A stretch of 64,000 nucleotides of DNA from an uncultured Psychrobacter sp. (lineage in GTDB: Bacteria; Pseudomonadota; Gammaproteobacteria; Pseudomonadales; Moraxellaceae), in assembly GCF_947488565.1 (NCBI RefSeq), contig NZ_CANKZC010000002.1, positions 310,001-374,000 on the forward strand, written 5' to 3'. Position 1 is the first letter of the stretch, and each line of letters begins with the position of its first letter. This document shows positions 9,435 through 18,920 of the stretch, piece after piece. Below the pieces are notes generated by a model. That model was given only the letters and a program-made list of their open reading frames with translations. It was not told where the DNA came from and searched no databases. The position numbers were made by a program, and so were the translations under genes.

Positions 9435-10577
9435 ATGAACAGAAGAACACTCATCATAGGTGCAAGCTTACTGCTTGGCCTAACTGCTTGTCAGCCGCCT
9501 TCGGATAAAACTGATTCATCAGATGCGCCCTCAACGTCGGCACAAACCGAAACAGCGCCAAGTACACAGCCTCTTGCAGAAGCGAAAACGCCAAAAGCTC
9601 TTACTAAAGCATTGGTCACGCTATCTGAAAAAACATTAAAAGAGCAGCTCATTTGTTCCAAGCTTGATGACACGATAAATACCATCGATAATAAAAGTAA
9701 GATCGAAGATATTCATGCAGTTCAGCGTCAAATAGAGGCTTGCTTGCCAGTGGCAGACAATGCCGAGATACTTCAATGGCTAGAAGCCTACCAAGCGATG
9801 TATGGACGTTTTTTGAATACTGATAGCTCTATGGATGATGAAGCGTTTTACAGCGTCATGGATAATATTGACCAAGATGGAAAATTAACGGTAGCGCAAT
9901 TAAAGCTCGTAAATCCTCGTGTCCGCTATCTTATTAGTTTGGTAAGGAGCAAAGCTGACGTCAGTGTCCGATATATAGGCGAAGGTCACTTTGCCTTTCA
10001 TCACGATCTTTCGGCCATGGCTGATATGTTCACCCCTTATCTACCAGATGACCAAAGTGAGTTTATCCAGCGAATGGCGCAAGACAATCAAGAGATATTT
10101 TGGTTCGATGCTGCAATTGGTATATCTCTTGAAGAGTTGGTTGAACGCGCTGTATTTTGGGAAGATTTTATAGGCCGTTACCCAGATAGTAGATTCTATG
10201 ATGATGCCAAAGCTTTGCTAGATACCTATCGCTATCTACTCTTTTTTGGCTCAGAAAACACTCAATGGATCGATGATGAGGCCTGCAAATTTTATCTGTT
10301 AAAAGACGAGCGCTTGATGACGCAATTGACTGAGCGTACTGACAGTCAACTGGCTGAAGACGTACAAAAGCTTTTGGTATTTATGGCGCAGTCGGATAGC
10401 GAACGTCAACAGTTATACCCTGTTCCTGATAAAGATGAAAACGGCCATAAAATAAACGAATGGGAAGTAACTCATTATCAATTGAGTCAAGCGTTAGACA
10501 TATCTTCGCTACGTGATACAGTTAGAGATAGAAACTGTTTGCATGGTGTCATTTGTGTAGACAAGGACAAGCAATAA
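9435..10577 (+). CDS. Lipoprotein of unknown function, paralogue of the one at 15510
   Basis: About 380 residues from the ATG at 9435; an ATG at 9420 and a TTG at 9405 read in the same frame. The N-terminus MNRRTLIIGASLLLGLTAC is a lipoprotein signal peptide with Cys19 as the lipidation site, then a Ser/Thr/Ala-rich linker to about residue 60. The body is predicted helical. It shares long matches with the gene at 15510, including RMAQDNQEIFW, EELVERAVFWEDFI and LLFFGSENT. Residue 20 is not Asp, so outer-membrane sorting is likely. I do not recognise the family. It is monocistronic and faces the convergent EamA gene. Confidence 0.8.
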   Translation: MNRRTLIIGASLLLGLTACQPPSDKTDSSDAPSTSAQTETAPSTQPLAEAKTPKALTKALVTLSEKTLKEQLICSKLDDTINTIDNKSKIEDIHAVQRQIEACLPVADNAEILQWLEAYQAMYGRFLNTDSSMDDEAFYSVMDNIDQDGKLTVAQLKLVNPRVRYLISLVRSKADVSVRYIGEGHFAFHHDLSAMADMFTPYLPDDQSEFIQRMAQDNQEIFWFDAAIGISLEELVERAVFWEDFIGRYPDSRFYDDAKALLDTYRYLLFFGSENTQWIDDEACKFYLLKDERLMTQLTERTDSQLAEDVQKLLVFMAQSDSERQQLYPVPDKDENGHKINEWEVTHYQLSQALDISSLRDTVRDRNCLHGVICVDKDKQ

Positions 10578-10662
10578 AACCCTATTTCATACATACCGAT
10601 TCCAAAAATATTTAGATAGGCACGCCCACACTATTTGTTACTGTTTTATGAGTACTCGTGTT

Positions 10663-11565
10663 TTACGACCTTAGCATCTTTTTAAAAGAGATATTTAAAG
10701 ACAGGTATGTACCAAATAAAATGACTGCTGAGCCAATAATTGCACCCAAATCTAACGCTTCGCCCAGCAATACATAACCAAAGAATATCGCAAAAATTGG
10801 AATGACTAAAGTGATACTCGTCGCGCGCATTGGACCGATATTCTTAATCAGCTGATTCATAAAAATCAGCGCGATTGCTGTCGAAAACACTCCGATGCAG
10901 ATGACAGATACCCATGCTTGTAGACTAATACTTTTGCCATATGGAAACTCATATAAGCCAATAGGTAGCATGACCATGCTGGCAATAATGGTCGAGCCAG
11001 CAGTGATAGCAATCGGCGACAAGCCTTGCAAATAGTTTTTGGTGATATTGGCCCCTGTGGCATAACCGACACAGCCTAGTAACGCGTAGCCCATTGGCAA
11101 TAACCCTTCAAGCAAACTTGTGTCTGACTCACTACCAGCAAATAGACTCTCACTCATCAAAATCACGACACCGACCAGACCGATAAATAAACCAAGAATT
11201 TGCTTTTTTGAGAGCTTATCATTAAAAAACGTACTGGCGATAAAGCCACTCATCATCGGCACAGAGGCATTTAGCACTGCCAATACACCAGCGTTCACTG
11301 ACTGGGCTGAGAATGAAAATAGCACAAATGGAATGGCCGTAGAAACCAAGCCGACGACGGTCAATAGCTTCCAGTTTTCACGAATACCGCGCCGATTCTC
11401 CAAGCTGATCAATACAAAGACCAGCATAGTGAAACCTGCGAACAGCACTCGTAGGCTTGCAAATGCTATCGAACCAAACTCAGGAACCCCAACACGATAG
11501 AATATAAAAGACAGCGACCACATAAAAGAGAGGGTAAAAAAGATAATGAGGTCGCGTTTAGTCAC
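10663..11565 (-). CDS. DMT superfamily transporter (EamA type)
   Basis: 300 residues with ten predicted transmembrane segments arranged as two EamA repeats, the usual architecture of inner-membrane drug/metabolite exporters such as RhtA and YddG relatives. Landmarks are the first repeat with LRVLFAGFTMLVF and NASVPMMSGFIAS, and the second with ITAGSTIIASMVMLPIG and SITLVIPIFAIFFGYVLLGEALDLGAIIGSA, cut here into short motifs. The start is GTG, with TAGGA seven bases upstream. It is downstream of the orphan trpB on the same strand (148-base gap), so amino-acid export is possible but unproven. Substrate unknown. Confidence 0.9.
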   Translation of the reverse strand: MTKRDLIIFFTLSFMWSLSFIFYRVGVPEFGSIAFASLRVLFAGFTMLVFVLISLENRRGIRENWKLLTVVGLVSTAIPFVLFSFSAQSVNAGVLAVLNASVPMMSGFIASTFFNDKLSKKQILGLFIGLVGVVILMSESLFAGSESDTSLLEGLLPMGYALLGCVGYATGANITKNYLQGLSPIAITAGSTIIASMVMLPIGLYEFPYGKSISLQAWVSVICIGVFSTAIALIFMNQLIKNIGPMRATSITLVIPIFAIFFGYVLLGEALDLGAIIGSAVILFGTYLSLNISFKKMLRS

Positions 11566-11713
11566 TGGTTAATCCTATTAAGCGTTTAGACTGCTTTTGC
11601 TAAGTCGTAAAAAGTTATGTCATGAGACGTATTATGTCGTTAAAAACGCCATGATGATAACTTGTTAATCGCTCTTTAGGTGCGGTTTTATGTATTCGTC
11701 AGTAATTAATTCG

Positions 11714-12940
11714 TTATAACTTGACTTTATCCAAAATAAAATCAATATCCTTATCACCGCGCCCGGATAAATTGACCAAAATAGTCTCATCAGGTGACAT
11801 GTCTTTGGCAACTCTCATCGCATAGGCAATGGCATGGGCAGTTTCTAAAGCGGGAATAATACCTTCTAATCTTGATAACGCCATAAAGGCATCCAAGCAC
11901 TCTGCGTCGGTTGCCGACTCATAAGTCGCTAAACCCATATCGCGCAAAAGCGAATGCTGTGGCCCAACGCCTGGGTAATCAAGCCCTGAGGCAATCGAAT
12001 GTACGGGGGCAGGCTCGCCATCTTCATCTAGCAAGACATAACACTTAAAGCCATGCAGCGCGCCTTTTACTCCTAACGTCATGGTAGCGGCGTGATTGGA
12101 TGTCTCTAAGCCTTCACCTGCAGGTTCCACCCCAACTTTCTCGACCTCTTTGTCGCCCAAAAAACCACTAAAAATGCCGATAGCATTGGAGCCACCGCCG
12201 ACACAGGCGACCACTTTATTAGGAAGATTACCAGTTGTCTCTAAGAACTGCGTACGCGCTTCGCGGCCAACGACCGATTGAAAATAACTGACGATTTCAG
12301 GATATGGCGCTGGGCCCAAAGCTGAGCCAATAGCAAATAGACTGCTATCCAGCTCATCAAGATAAGTCTCAAAAGCGCTATCGACCGCCTCTTTTAGTGT
12401 CCCTGCCCCGCGCGATACAGGGACGATCTTCGCGCCTAGTATCTTCATCCGGCTAACATTGGGATGCTCTTTTTCGATATCGACGACACCCATATGGATC
12501 TCACACTCAAGGCCCATCAATGCCGCTGCGGTTGCCAACGCCACGCCATGTTGCCCTGCGCCCGTCTCCGCGATAACCTTGGTTTTACCGAGTTTTTTGG
12601 CAAGTAATACCTCACCCAAGCAGTGATTAATCTTGTGCGCGCCCGTATGATTGAGATCTTCACGCTTAAAATAAATCTGCGCCCCGCCGCAATGTGCGCT
12701 TAAGCGTCTGGCATGAAATATCGGGCTTGGGCGACCAACATAAGTCTGACGCAAGCGGCTCATCTCTTCGATAAAATCTTCGTCTTTAATAATCTCGCGA
12801 AAGCCTTGCTCAATGTCATCCATGGCTTTGGCAAGTTCTGGATGTTCAATCTTACCGCCGAACTCACCGTATAGACCATCGTTACTTGGCAAGATAGAGT
12901 GATGTAAGCCATAGCTGTCGGTCATCTTGTCTGTTGTCAT
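11714..12940 (-). CDS. trpB: Tryptophan synthase beta chain, orphan
   Basis: 408 residues, typical TrpB length. The enzyme joins indole and L-serine to give L-tryptophan using pyridoxal phosphate. The PLP-binding Lys is in [14 protein letters not shown], the catalytic Glu in [11 protein letters not shown], the phosphate loop is GGGSNAIG, and [16 protein letters not shown] plus LSGRGDKD complete the site. Unusual points: no trpA, trpF or other trp gene is adjacent, and the COMM-domain region differs from the norm (KINHCLGE for [18 protein letters not shown] for PV-SGS-TLKDA). It may be a second, stand-alone copy. AGGG lies seven bases before the ATG. Confidence 0.9.
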   Translation of the reverse strand: MTTDKMTDSYGLHHSILPSNDGLYGEFGGKIEHPELAKAMDDIEQGFREIIKDEDFIEEMSRLRQTYVGRPSPIFHARRLSAHCGGAQIYFKREDLNHTGAHKINHCLGEVLLAKKLGKTKVIAETGAGQHGVALATAAALMGLECEIHMGVVDIEKEHPNVSRMKILGAKIVPVSRGAGTLKEAVDSAFETYLDELDSSLFAIGSALGPAPYPEIVSYFQSVVGREARTQFLETTGNLPNKVVACVGGGSNAIGIFSGFLGDKEVEKVGVEPAGEGLETSNHAATMTLGVKGALHGFKCYVLLDEDGEPAPVHSIASGLDYPGVGPQHSLLRDMGLATYESATDAECLDAFMALSRLEGIIPALETAHAIAYAMRVAKDMSPDETILVNLSGRGDKDIDFILDKVKL

Positions 12941-13414
12941 CGTTAAACCCTAGTATCTGAAATTATAATGTTGAAAGTTGTGATATTTGACGACTTATAG
13001 TCTGAAAAATTGTCCGAGCACGTTATTTTATAGCGTTATAATAAAACTTTTGTATTAACGTTCTAGTACACTGAAACGTATTTTAAGGTAAGTCTTGTTT
13101 AAGGTCAATAACTAGCGTTGATTTGCACGTATTTATATAGTCAATCCACTAAAAATAAGTACTGTGTTACTGAGATGAATGTTTTGCAGCATTGAACAAT
13201 CGAATAGTGACAAAGACGCACAGTAAGGGCGATTTATATCAAGACGTGTTATGAAAACTTCATTACTTAATTTTCTACAGTCATCATCCACCTGCCCATC
13301 TTAATAGAACGTAACTTACAACAATGTCTCTATAAAACTATTCACACTTTGGACTAGAAACGTTTTATATTACTGATTAGGTCTTTTACGATAACTGAAA
13401 CAGGGATGCTGACG
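12941..13414. other. Intergenic region between divergent trpB and the M28 peptidase
   Basis: 474 bases, A+T rich, presumably holding both promoters. I see no open frame with family features, no trp leader peptide with tandem Trp codons, and no clear operator. Confidence 0.6.
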
Positions 13415-14518
13415 ATGTTACAGACAATAGTGAAACAAGCACCAAAACAGACAATAAAAGTGTTAGCTATAGCTATGATGGTTGCAGGTGTAACCGCGTG
13501 TAATGATGACGATAGCGAAACGATCATTACCCCTGTAATCACATACGGTGAGTATGGTACTGATACGGCACTGACCTTGGCGCGTGATTACTCGGGGCGT
13601 TATATGGGATCGAGTACCGAGCTTGCCGCTGCCCAATATATGAAACAGCGCATGACCTTTGGCGATAATGGCAATGAGGTGATACTAGAGCCTTTTACTT
13701 TTGTCGCGTCTCGTGGGCCGTTCGCTGATCAAACCATTAATAGTCAAAATGTGGTTGTTACTCACAAAGGCACAGAAAATACCGGACGAATCTTATACGT
13801 AGGCGCTCACTATGATTCAGCAACGCAGTATCCCAACTATATCGATCTTGAAGGATTAGACGACAATGCCTCAGGCTCTGGCGTACTAAGTGAACTGGTC
13901 TATCATTTTAACGGAGTCAATACCGCAGATACGATTAAATTCGTGGCATTTGGCTCTGAAGAAGGCGGACTGCAAGGTTCTAAGGCGTTTGTCGAAAGCT
14001 TAAGCCAAGATGAGATTGATAATGCTATCGGTATGATTAATTTAGACAGCTTGCTCACCGGCGATAATATGTATGCTAACGCTGGGGACAATAGTTATGA
14101 CGATGATGGCAATGAGATTGCAGCCAATGTCAAATTACGTGAAGCGGCGCTGCGTATTGCAAACGAGCTTAATCTTGGCTTGCAAGTAAACCCCGCTATC
14201 ATCCCTCCGGGTGCAGATGAGCCTTATAAGCCTCTTGGTGTCGGCTGTTGTAGCGATCAAGAATCGTTCGACAGTATTATGCCTGTCGTTGCTTTTGAGG
14301 CAACCAACTGGAGCCTGGGGCCAGATTTTGACGGCTATACGCAAACGGATAATCCCGACATACCAGGCGGCTACTCATGGCACAATCCAGACGTGGATAA
14401 CGAAGCGGTATTGACTCAAGCGCTTGGCGAAGAGCGGATCAAACAGCGCATGAGTTCCTTTGCTCGGATTGTCACTGAGCTTATCGCAGAGCAGGTACAA
14501 GCTGAGTCTATTAGATAG
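13415..14518 (+). CDS. M28 family zinc aminopeptidase, lipoprotein
   Basis: About 367 residues from the ATG at 13415, chosen because AGGG lies nine bases upstream; an ATG at 13406 overlaps that site. The signal peptide ends at a lipobox VTAC with Cys29, followed by an Asp-rich stretch (NDDDS), which may affect Lol sorting. The metallopeptidase core shows two-zinc ligands: His in VGAHYDS, bridging Asp in LDDNASGSG, the catalytic Glu pair in FGSEEGG, Asp in MINLDS and His in YSWHNPD. This matches Iap/aminopeptidase Y-like M28 enzymes that remove N-terminal residues from peptides. It should be tethered to an envelope membrane facing the periplasm or outside. CCS-containing loop GVGCCSDQ is probably a disulphide or ligand loop. 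Confidence 0.92.
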   Translation: MLQTIVKQAPKQTIKVLAIAMMVAGVTACNDDDSETIITPVITYGEYGTDTALTLARDYSGRYMGSSTELAAAQYMKQRMTFGDNGNEVILEPFTFVASRGPFADQTINSQNVVVTHKGTENTGRILYVGAHYDSATQYPNYIDLEGLDDNASGSGVLSELVYHFNGVNTADTIKFVAFGSEEGGLQGSKAFVESLSQDEIDNAIGMINLDSLLTGDNMYANAGDNSYDDDGNEIAANVKLREAALRIANELNLGLQVNPAIIPPGADEPYKPLGVGCCSDQESFDSIMPVVAFEATNWSLGPDFDGYTQTDNPDIPGGYSWHNPDVDNEAVLTQALGEERIKQRMSSFARIVTELIAEQVQAESIR

Positions 14519-14525
14519 ATTAGAG

Positions 14526-14642
14526 CCGTAGGGTGGCGTTAGACTTGTTAAATTCTCGTAGAGAATAAAAACAAGGCGTAATCCATCATTGAAAGCAGAA
14601 GATCATTCGGTGGGTTACGCGTTCGCTAACCCACCCTACGCC
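14526..14642. mobile_element. MITE-like palindromic repeat, complete copy
   Basis: About 117 bases bounded by imperfect inverted ends: GTAGGGTGGCGTTAG at the left and CTAACCCACCCTAC at the right. The right end contains a nested hairpin (GGTGGGTTA at 14609 with TAACCCACC at 14627). An internal TTCTC-GTA-GAGAA hairpin is also present. No transposase is encoded. Related copies lie at 15366-15480, 16925-16963 and, more distantly, 38731-38803. Confidence 0.7.
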
Positions 14643-14745
14643 ACACTTAAAAATTAATCGAAAGCAACATATCTAATCCTATTAACCCTTCAAAACTATC
14701 CCCTCCACCACACCCCCATTGAATTCCAACCTCGCATCGGCAACA
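14602..14745. repeat. Direct repeat copy 1 (about 144 bp)
   Basis: About 90% identical to 16925-17069. It begins inside the palindromic element, contains a shared non-coding stretch, and ends with codons of a GMC oxidoreductase reading frame (TPIEF-P-RIGN), which continues into the gene fragment downstream only in this copy. Confidence 0.85.
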
Positions 14746-15296
14746 TCATGACGGGCCGCAATTTCGTCCACGCGGCGGGTACTACTCAATCCACCATTCC
14801 TGTTAAAGGCATCAATATGTGGGATGGTGATAGAGGCGGCTCCAAGTACAAAATCTTTGCCGAACTCGCGCCATTACCACTAGGTCTCGAGACGTGGACA
14901 ACGCTATATCTTGCCATCACTGATAATCCTGAACGCGGCAACTATTACTATGATAAAGCCTCACAAACCGTCAAACTCAACTGGAAACGCGAGCAAAACG
15001 AGTACTCGGTAAATGCTGCTAAAGAGCTGATTGAAAAACTCGCCAAAGTAAATGGTGGCTCGACCTCAAGCTTGCTGTTCACTAAAGGCTTCGGTGATGA
15101 CTTTTGCTATCATCCGCTTGGTGGCTGCGTGTTGGGCTTGGCGACCGACGAAGTTGGGCGCGTCAAAGGGCACAAAAATATCTATGTGCAAGATGGCGCG
15201 TTAATCCCTGGCAGTGCTGGCGTCAATCCGTATGTGTTTATCACCGGACTTGCCGAGCGTAATATGGCGGCTATATTGAAGGAAGATTTTGGGTAG
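14703..15296 (+). pseudogene. GMC oxidoreductase, C-terminal fragment
   Basis: The frame gives about 198 residues; the first ATG is at 14748, but family-like codons are readable back to about 14703 without a start. GMC flavoenzymes such as cholesterol/choline oxidases are about 500-560 residues, so the FAD-binding N-terminal half is missing. The remaining part has the C-terminal signature: MTGRNFVHAAGTTQ, the active-site CYHPLGGCVLG, and the closing IYVQDGALIPGSAGVNPY and FITGLAERNMA blocks. It starts exactly at the end of a 144-bp direct repeat, which points to a recombination or deletion event. It is unlikely to be active. Confidence 0.88.
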
Positions 15297-15365
15297 GCTG
15301 TTTAGGGTTAGTAGGACTAAAACGCTCTTTATGGACATTTTTTTAGGTTTGAAAGTATAAATTTT

Positions 15366-15480
15366 GCTTTAAAGTGGTGTTAGACTTATTGAATTCTTAT
15401 AGAGAATAATAAATTGTAACCTATCGATTTAAAGTAGTCATAGATTTGACGGATTACGCTTGAGCGAACTCACTTTATGC
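15366..15480. mobile_element. Degenerate copy of the MITE-like repeat
   Basis: The left 37 bases (GTTAGACTT-TT-AATTC...AGAGAATAA pattern) match the copy at 14535 at about 84%. The right end keeps GGATTACGC and GCGAACTCAC in place of the intact GGGTTACGC and GCTAACCCAC, so the terminal hairpin is eroded. It lies just upstream of the lipoprotein start at 15510 and may hold part of its promoter. Confidence 0.6.
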
Positions 15481-15509
15481 AATGACCATAAACTAAAAGA
15501 GTATAAAGC

Positions 15510-16907
15510 ATGCAAAAGACAGCCTTAGCGCTAATGATCGGAGTAAGTCTGATTTGCACTATTAGTGCCTGCCAGCCCAAAGCTGATACTTCAGAACCAT
15601 CAGAGTCAGTTTCTCTAAAGGTCGTCAAGAACACTGATACGCAAAGCTTGATAGAAACGTCAGAACCAAAAATGGTTGCTGGCAAAGCCATTATGGCAAA
15701 GGATTGCATAGCACTTAATCAAACTATGCAAAAAATAGATGGTAATAGTGAGATTGAAGCCATTGAGAGCGTTCAACATTTATTAAGAACATGCTTACCA
15801 ACAGCTAGTAATACTGAGGTTTTAGAACTGTTAAAGAACTATCAGGCCATGTATCGACAGTTTTTAACGGATAAGGTTGAGGTAAATGATGAAAGTTTAA
15901 ACAATGCTATTTATGAGCTGCACTACGGCGAAGGTCTATCATCGGATCAATTGAAAACATTAAGTCCACGCGCGCAGTATTTAATTGGACTGGTTGATAG
16001 TGATGCGGATGTAAGAATACGTGATCTAGGTGAAGGCTATTTCTCTTTTGATCATAATCTAAAAGCAATGGCAGAGTTGTTCATACCTTATTTGCGAAAA
16101 GATCAAGCCGCTTTTATTGGACGTATGGCACAAGATAATCAAGAAATATTTTGGAGCGATGCGGCAATTACTACTTCGTTTGAAGAATTGATTGAACGCG
16201 CTATTTTTTGGGATAATTATATTCAGAATTATCCGAATGGCTATGCGGTTAAGGATGCCAAAATTTTATTAAACTTATATCAATACGCACTATTTTTTGG
16301 TTCTGATAACACTGACTGGACTGACTATGACTTTCATGAATTTACATCACCTGAGTATGAGCAGCTGATGATCGGGTTAGCTAAGCGACCTGAAAGCACT
16401 TTGACCCACAATGCGCGCACTTTTCTAAAGTTTATGACGCTATCTGATAGCGAACGACAGCAGATAACAGTGGACGAAACTGGTACATCTAACTCATATA
16501 ATTCGCTAGAAGAAATATTACAGGTCTATCCACCGTGGGACGTGCGCCATTATAGAGACTGTTTAAACGGCATCTTTTGCGAAAACGATATTGATTTTGA
16601 AAATCTAAAAGTATCTACAGCTTTTGCTGCTGCCTGCCCTTCTACAGGATTTGGTTCAATGCAACTCGAAGATGATTTAAAAGTTTGGGGGTTTGATACT
16701 GAGTTTAATGATAAAACGTTAGAGTGCGAACCTTTAAATTTAAAAGATTACTCAGATTTTGAATGCGCACTCAATATGGATTGGAATGATAATTTAATTA
16801 TTAGCTTTTATAACCAAAGCGGTTGGTTCAAAAGCGCTTATGTAAATTCAGAAGATTGTAATCTAGCTTTAAAAGGCCATCTTGCCGCGGATAATGAAAA
16901 AATGTAG
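15510..16907 (+). CDS. Lipoprotein of unknown function, paralogue of the one at 9435
   Basis: 465 residues. The signal peptide MQKTALALMIGVSLICTISAC gives lipidated Cys21, then a Ser/Thr/Glu linker. The central domain matches the protein at 9435 closely: LIGLVDSDADVRIRDLGEG, RMAQDNQEIFW, EELIERAIFWDNYI and LFFGSDNTDW. It has an extra C-terminal domain of about 90 residues with five or so cysteines (around DCLNGIFC, AAACPSTGFGS, TLECEPLNL, DFECALN, EDCNLAL) that may form disulphides in the periplasm. The family is unknown to me. A+T content is higher than that of the first copy. The start has AAGAG about eight bases upstream. Confidence 0.8.
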   Translation: MQKTALALMIGVSLICTISACQPKADTSEPSESVSLKVVKNTDTQSLIETSEPKMVAGKAIMAKDCIALNQTMQKIDGNSEIEAIESVQHLLRTCLPTASNTEVLELLKNYQAMYRQFLTDKVEVNDESLNNAIYELHYGEGLSSDQLKTLSPRAQYLIGLVDSDADVRIRDLGEGYFSFDHNLKAMAELFIPYLRKDQAAFIGRMAQDNQEIFWSDAAITTSFEELIERAIFWDNYIQNYPNGYAVKDAKILLNLYQYALFFGSDNTDWTDYDFHEFTSPEYEQLMIGLAKRPESTLTHNARTFLKFMTLSDSERQQITVDETGTSNSYNSLEEILQVYPPWDVRHYRDCLNGIFCENDIDFENLKVSTAFAAACPSTGFGSMQLEDDLKVWGFDTEFNDKTLECEPLNLKDYSDFECALNMDWNDNLIISFYNQSGWFKSAYVNSEDCNLALKGHLAADNEKM

Positions 16908-16924
16908 ATGTGTAAATAGTATGA

Positions 16925-17069
16925 ATCATTCGGTGGGTTACGCGTTCGCTAACCCACCCTACGCCACACTTAAAAATTAATCGAAAGCAACATATCTAAC
17001 CCTATTAACCCTTCAAAACCATTCCCTTCTCCCGCACCCCCATTGAATTAAAGTCCCGCATCGGCAACA
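16925..17069. repeat. Direct repeat copy 2 (about 145 bp)
   Basis: About 90% identical to 14602-14745. It keeps only the right end of the palindromic element (16925-16963). The shared GMC oxidoreductase frame is present for about 15 codons (SRTPIELKSRIGN) and then stops within a few codons; lplA follows. This copy marks the other side of the duplication. Confidence 0.85.
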
Positions 17070-17110
17070 ATAACTGCTACTAACAATCTCCATAATAAAA
17101 AGGACACTCA

Positions 17111-18115
17111 ATGAAACTGCGCATTCTAAAATCTGCCGTGACCAACCCGTGGTTTAACCTTGCGACCGAAGATTGGATCTTTAACACGCTGAACCCCGAC
17201 TCGCACACGCTATTTTTATGGCGCAATAGCGAAACCGTGGTCATTGGGCGCTCGCAAAACCCATGGGTAGAATGCAAAATCGATAAGATGGAAGCCGACG
17301 AGGTGTTTCTAGCACGGCGTCAAAGTGGCGGCGGCGCGGTGTTTCATGACTTGGGTAATACCAACTTTACCTTTTTATCGCCCAAAGACGACTACGATCA
17401 AGAAGCGAACTTTACCATTATTATTAACGCGCTAAAAAAACTGGGCATAGACGCTGAATTGTCTGGTCGTAACGACATGCAAGTCGGTGATAAAAAGATA
17501 TCAGGCAGCGCCTTTAAACATGCGGCCGATCGTAGCTTTCATCATGGCACATTACTGGTCAATGCCAACATGCAAAAGCTCGGCGATTATCTCAATCCGC
17601 ATCCGCTCAAGCTCAAAGCCAAAGGCATTAAATCAGTTCGTGCGCGCGTCGCTAACCTGAAAGAGTTTAATGCAGACATCAATCATGAGACCTTATCTGA
17701 TGCGATTATCGAGGCGTTTTACGAATATTATAATGATACCGCGCCAGTAGAAGAATTGGATGAAGCCAGTCTCGCCAAGCAGCCTAACCTGAACAAATAC
17801 TACGAGCAAATGGCCGATTGGAATTGGCGCTTTGGCAAGACGCCTGAATTTACCCATCATGTTGAGACGCGATTTGATTGGGGCATTATTGATTTGCACC
17901 TTGATGTGAAGCAAGCAGTGATACGCGAAGTGGTCATCTTTTCTGATGCACTAAACGTGGAATTGATTGACTTGTTAAAAGAGACACTAACTGATATCAA
18001 ATACGATAGACATGATATTAAAGCCAAGCTGGCTAAGCTGGGGCAAGCACATCTTGATGTGGCAGCGCAGATTAATGATGTGTCTGCGTGGTTACTTGGT
18101 GAGATGGAAGGTTAG
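17111..18115 (+). CDS. lplA: Lipoate-protein ligase A
   Basis: 334 residues, in the range for LplA. It activates free lipoate as lipoyl-AMP and transfers it to a Lys of E2 and GcvH proteins. Visible motifs are NPWFNLATEDWIF at the N-terminus, VVIGRSQNPW, the RRQSGGGAVFHDLGNTNFTF block that forms the lipoyl-AMP pocket, and KISGSAFKHAADRSFHHGTLL with the catalytic Lys. The C-terminal accessory domain that follows (from about residue 240) is also present, so the enzyme should perform both half-reactions alone. AAAGGA lies seven bases before the ATG. The region just upstream is a duplicated sequence. Confidence 0.95.
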   Translation: MKLRILKSAVTNPWFNLATEDWIFNTLNPDSHTLFLWRNSETVVIGRSQNPWVECKIDKMEADEVFLARRQSGGGAVFHDLGNTNFTFLSPKDDYDQEANFTIIINALKKLGIDAELSGRNDMQVGDKKISGSAFKHAADRSFHHGTLLVNANMQKLGDYLNPHPLKLKAKGIKSVRARVANLKEFNADINHETLSDAIIEAFYEYYNDTAPVEELDEASLAKQPNLNKYYEQMADWNWRFGKTPEFTHHVETRFDWGIIDLHLDVKQAVIREVVIFSDALNVELIDLLKETLTDIKYDRHDIKAKLAKLGQAHLDVAAQINDVSAWLLGEMEG

Positions 18116-18335
18116 ATTTTTGCTTGTTATTAATAATGAATAAAGAGAGTCAAGTTCCTCTTGCAGTCAATTACTCAAAAGCCTTCATAATTCACGCCGA
18201 TTGAGCTTACCATATAATTTATACCTTTAAACAAACTTAAGTTTGATATTTAGCGTCATAGCCATCTATAATGTCAGACAAATAATAGACTCAAGTTAAG
18301 GGTCCAAACTTTAAGCGTTTAAGCAAGGTAGCACT

Positions 18336-18920
18336 ATGGCAGCCTATATCACCGTCGGCGCAAAGACCTCTCACGGTGGGACGGTCATCTCCGGCTCACC
18401 GCACACCACTCACAACGGCATTCCTGTCGCGCGTAAAGGCGATAAAGTCATCTGTAAAAAATGCAAAAAGGTCACTACTATTGTTAGTGGTGACCCGTCG
18501 TTTATTGTCGATGGTGCACCTATTGCTCGCGGCGGTGATGTCACCAGCTGCGGTGCGAAGCTGATTGCGATTCAGCAGTCATTTGCAGAGTCAGATTTTG
18601 ATGTTGGCAGTATTGCGCAGGCAGCGCCTTTACAGTTTGCGAAGTCGGAGCCTGAGGCTTTGTTTGAGAATAGCTTTGCGAGCACTAAAGGTTTAAAAAA
18701 TAGCAACGAACCTAAAAAGCCTACAGGATATAATGCAGATGGAACGAAGCAAACTCAAAAACAGATTAATGATGCTTGGATTGCATACTATGATCATAAG
18801 AACAAAGCTAAAGCTGAGACTTTGACCAAACAGAAAAAAGAAGATAGAAGTATCGTTGATAAAACATTAGATTTCTTTGGGTTTGGTGACGATGCTCAAG
18901 CAGACAACACCATTAACTGA
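18336..18920 (+). CDS. PAAR-domain protein (type VI secretion spike tip), probably truncated
   Basis: 194 residues. Residues 1-90 are a PAAR domain: repeated short strands with GGTVISGSPHT, IPVARKGDKVICKKC, GDPSFIVDGAPIARGGD and SCGAKL. PAAR proteins cap the VgrG spike of T6SS and carry effectors. A CKKC pair and a later Cys may help bind the tip metal. From about residue 95 the chain is a charged linker (KKPTGYNADGTKQTQKQIND). The frame closes at 18920, yet another frame continues for 47 codons with a linker-like sequence, suggesting a frameshift. No toxin domain remains. The PAAR coding DNA from codon 24 on recurs at 21583. Confidence 0.9.
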   Translation: MAAYITVGAKTSHGGTVISGSPHTTHNGIPVARKGDKVICKKCKKVTTIVSGDPSFIVDGAPIARGGDVTSCGAKLIAIQQSFAESDFDVGSIAQAAPLQFAKSEPEALFENSFASTKGLKNSNEPKKPTGYNADGTKQTQKQINDAWIAYYDHKNKAKAETLTKQKKEDRSIVDKTLDFFGFGDDAQADNTIN

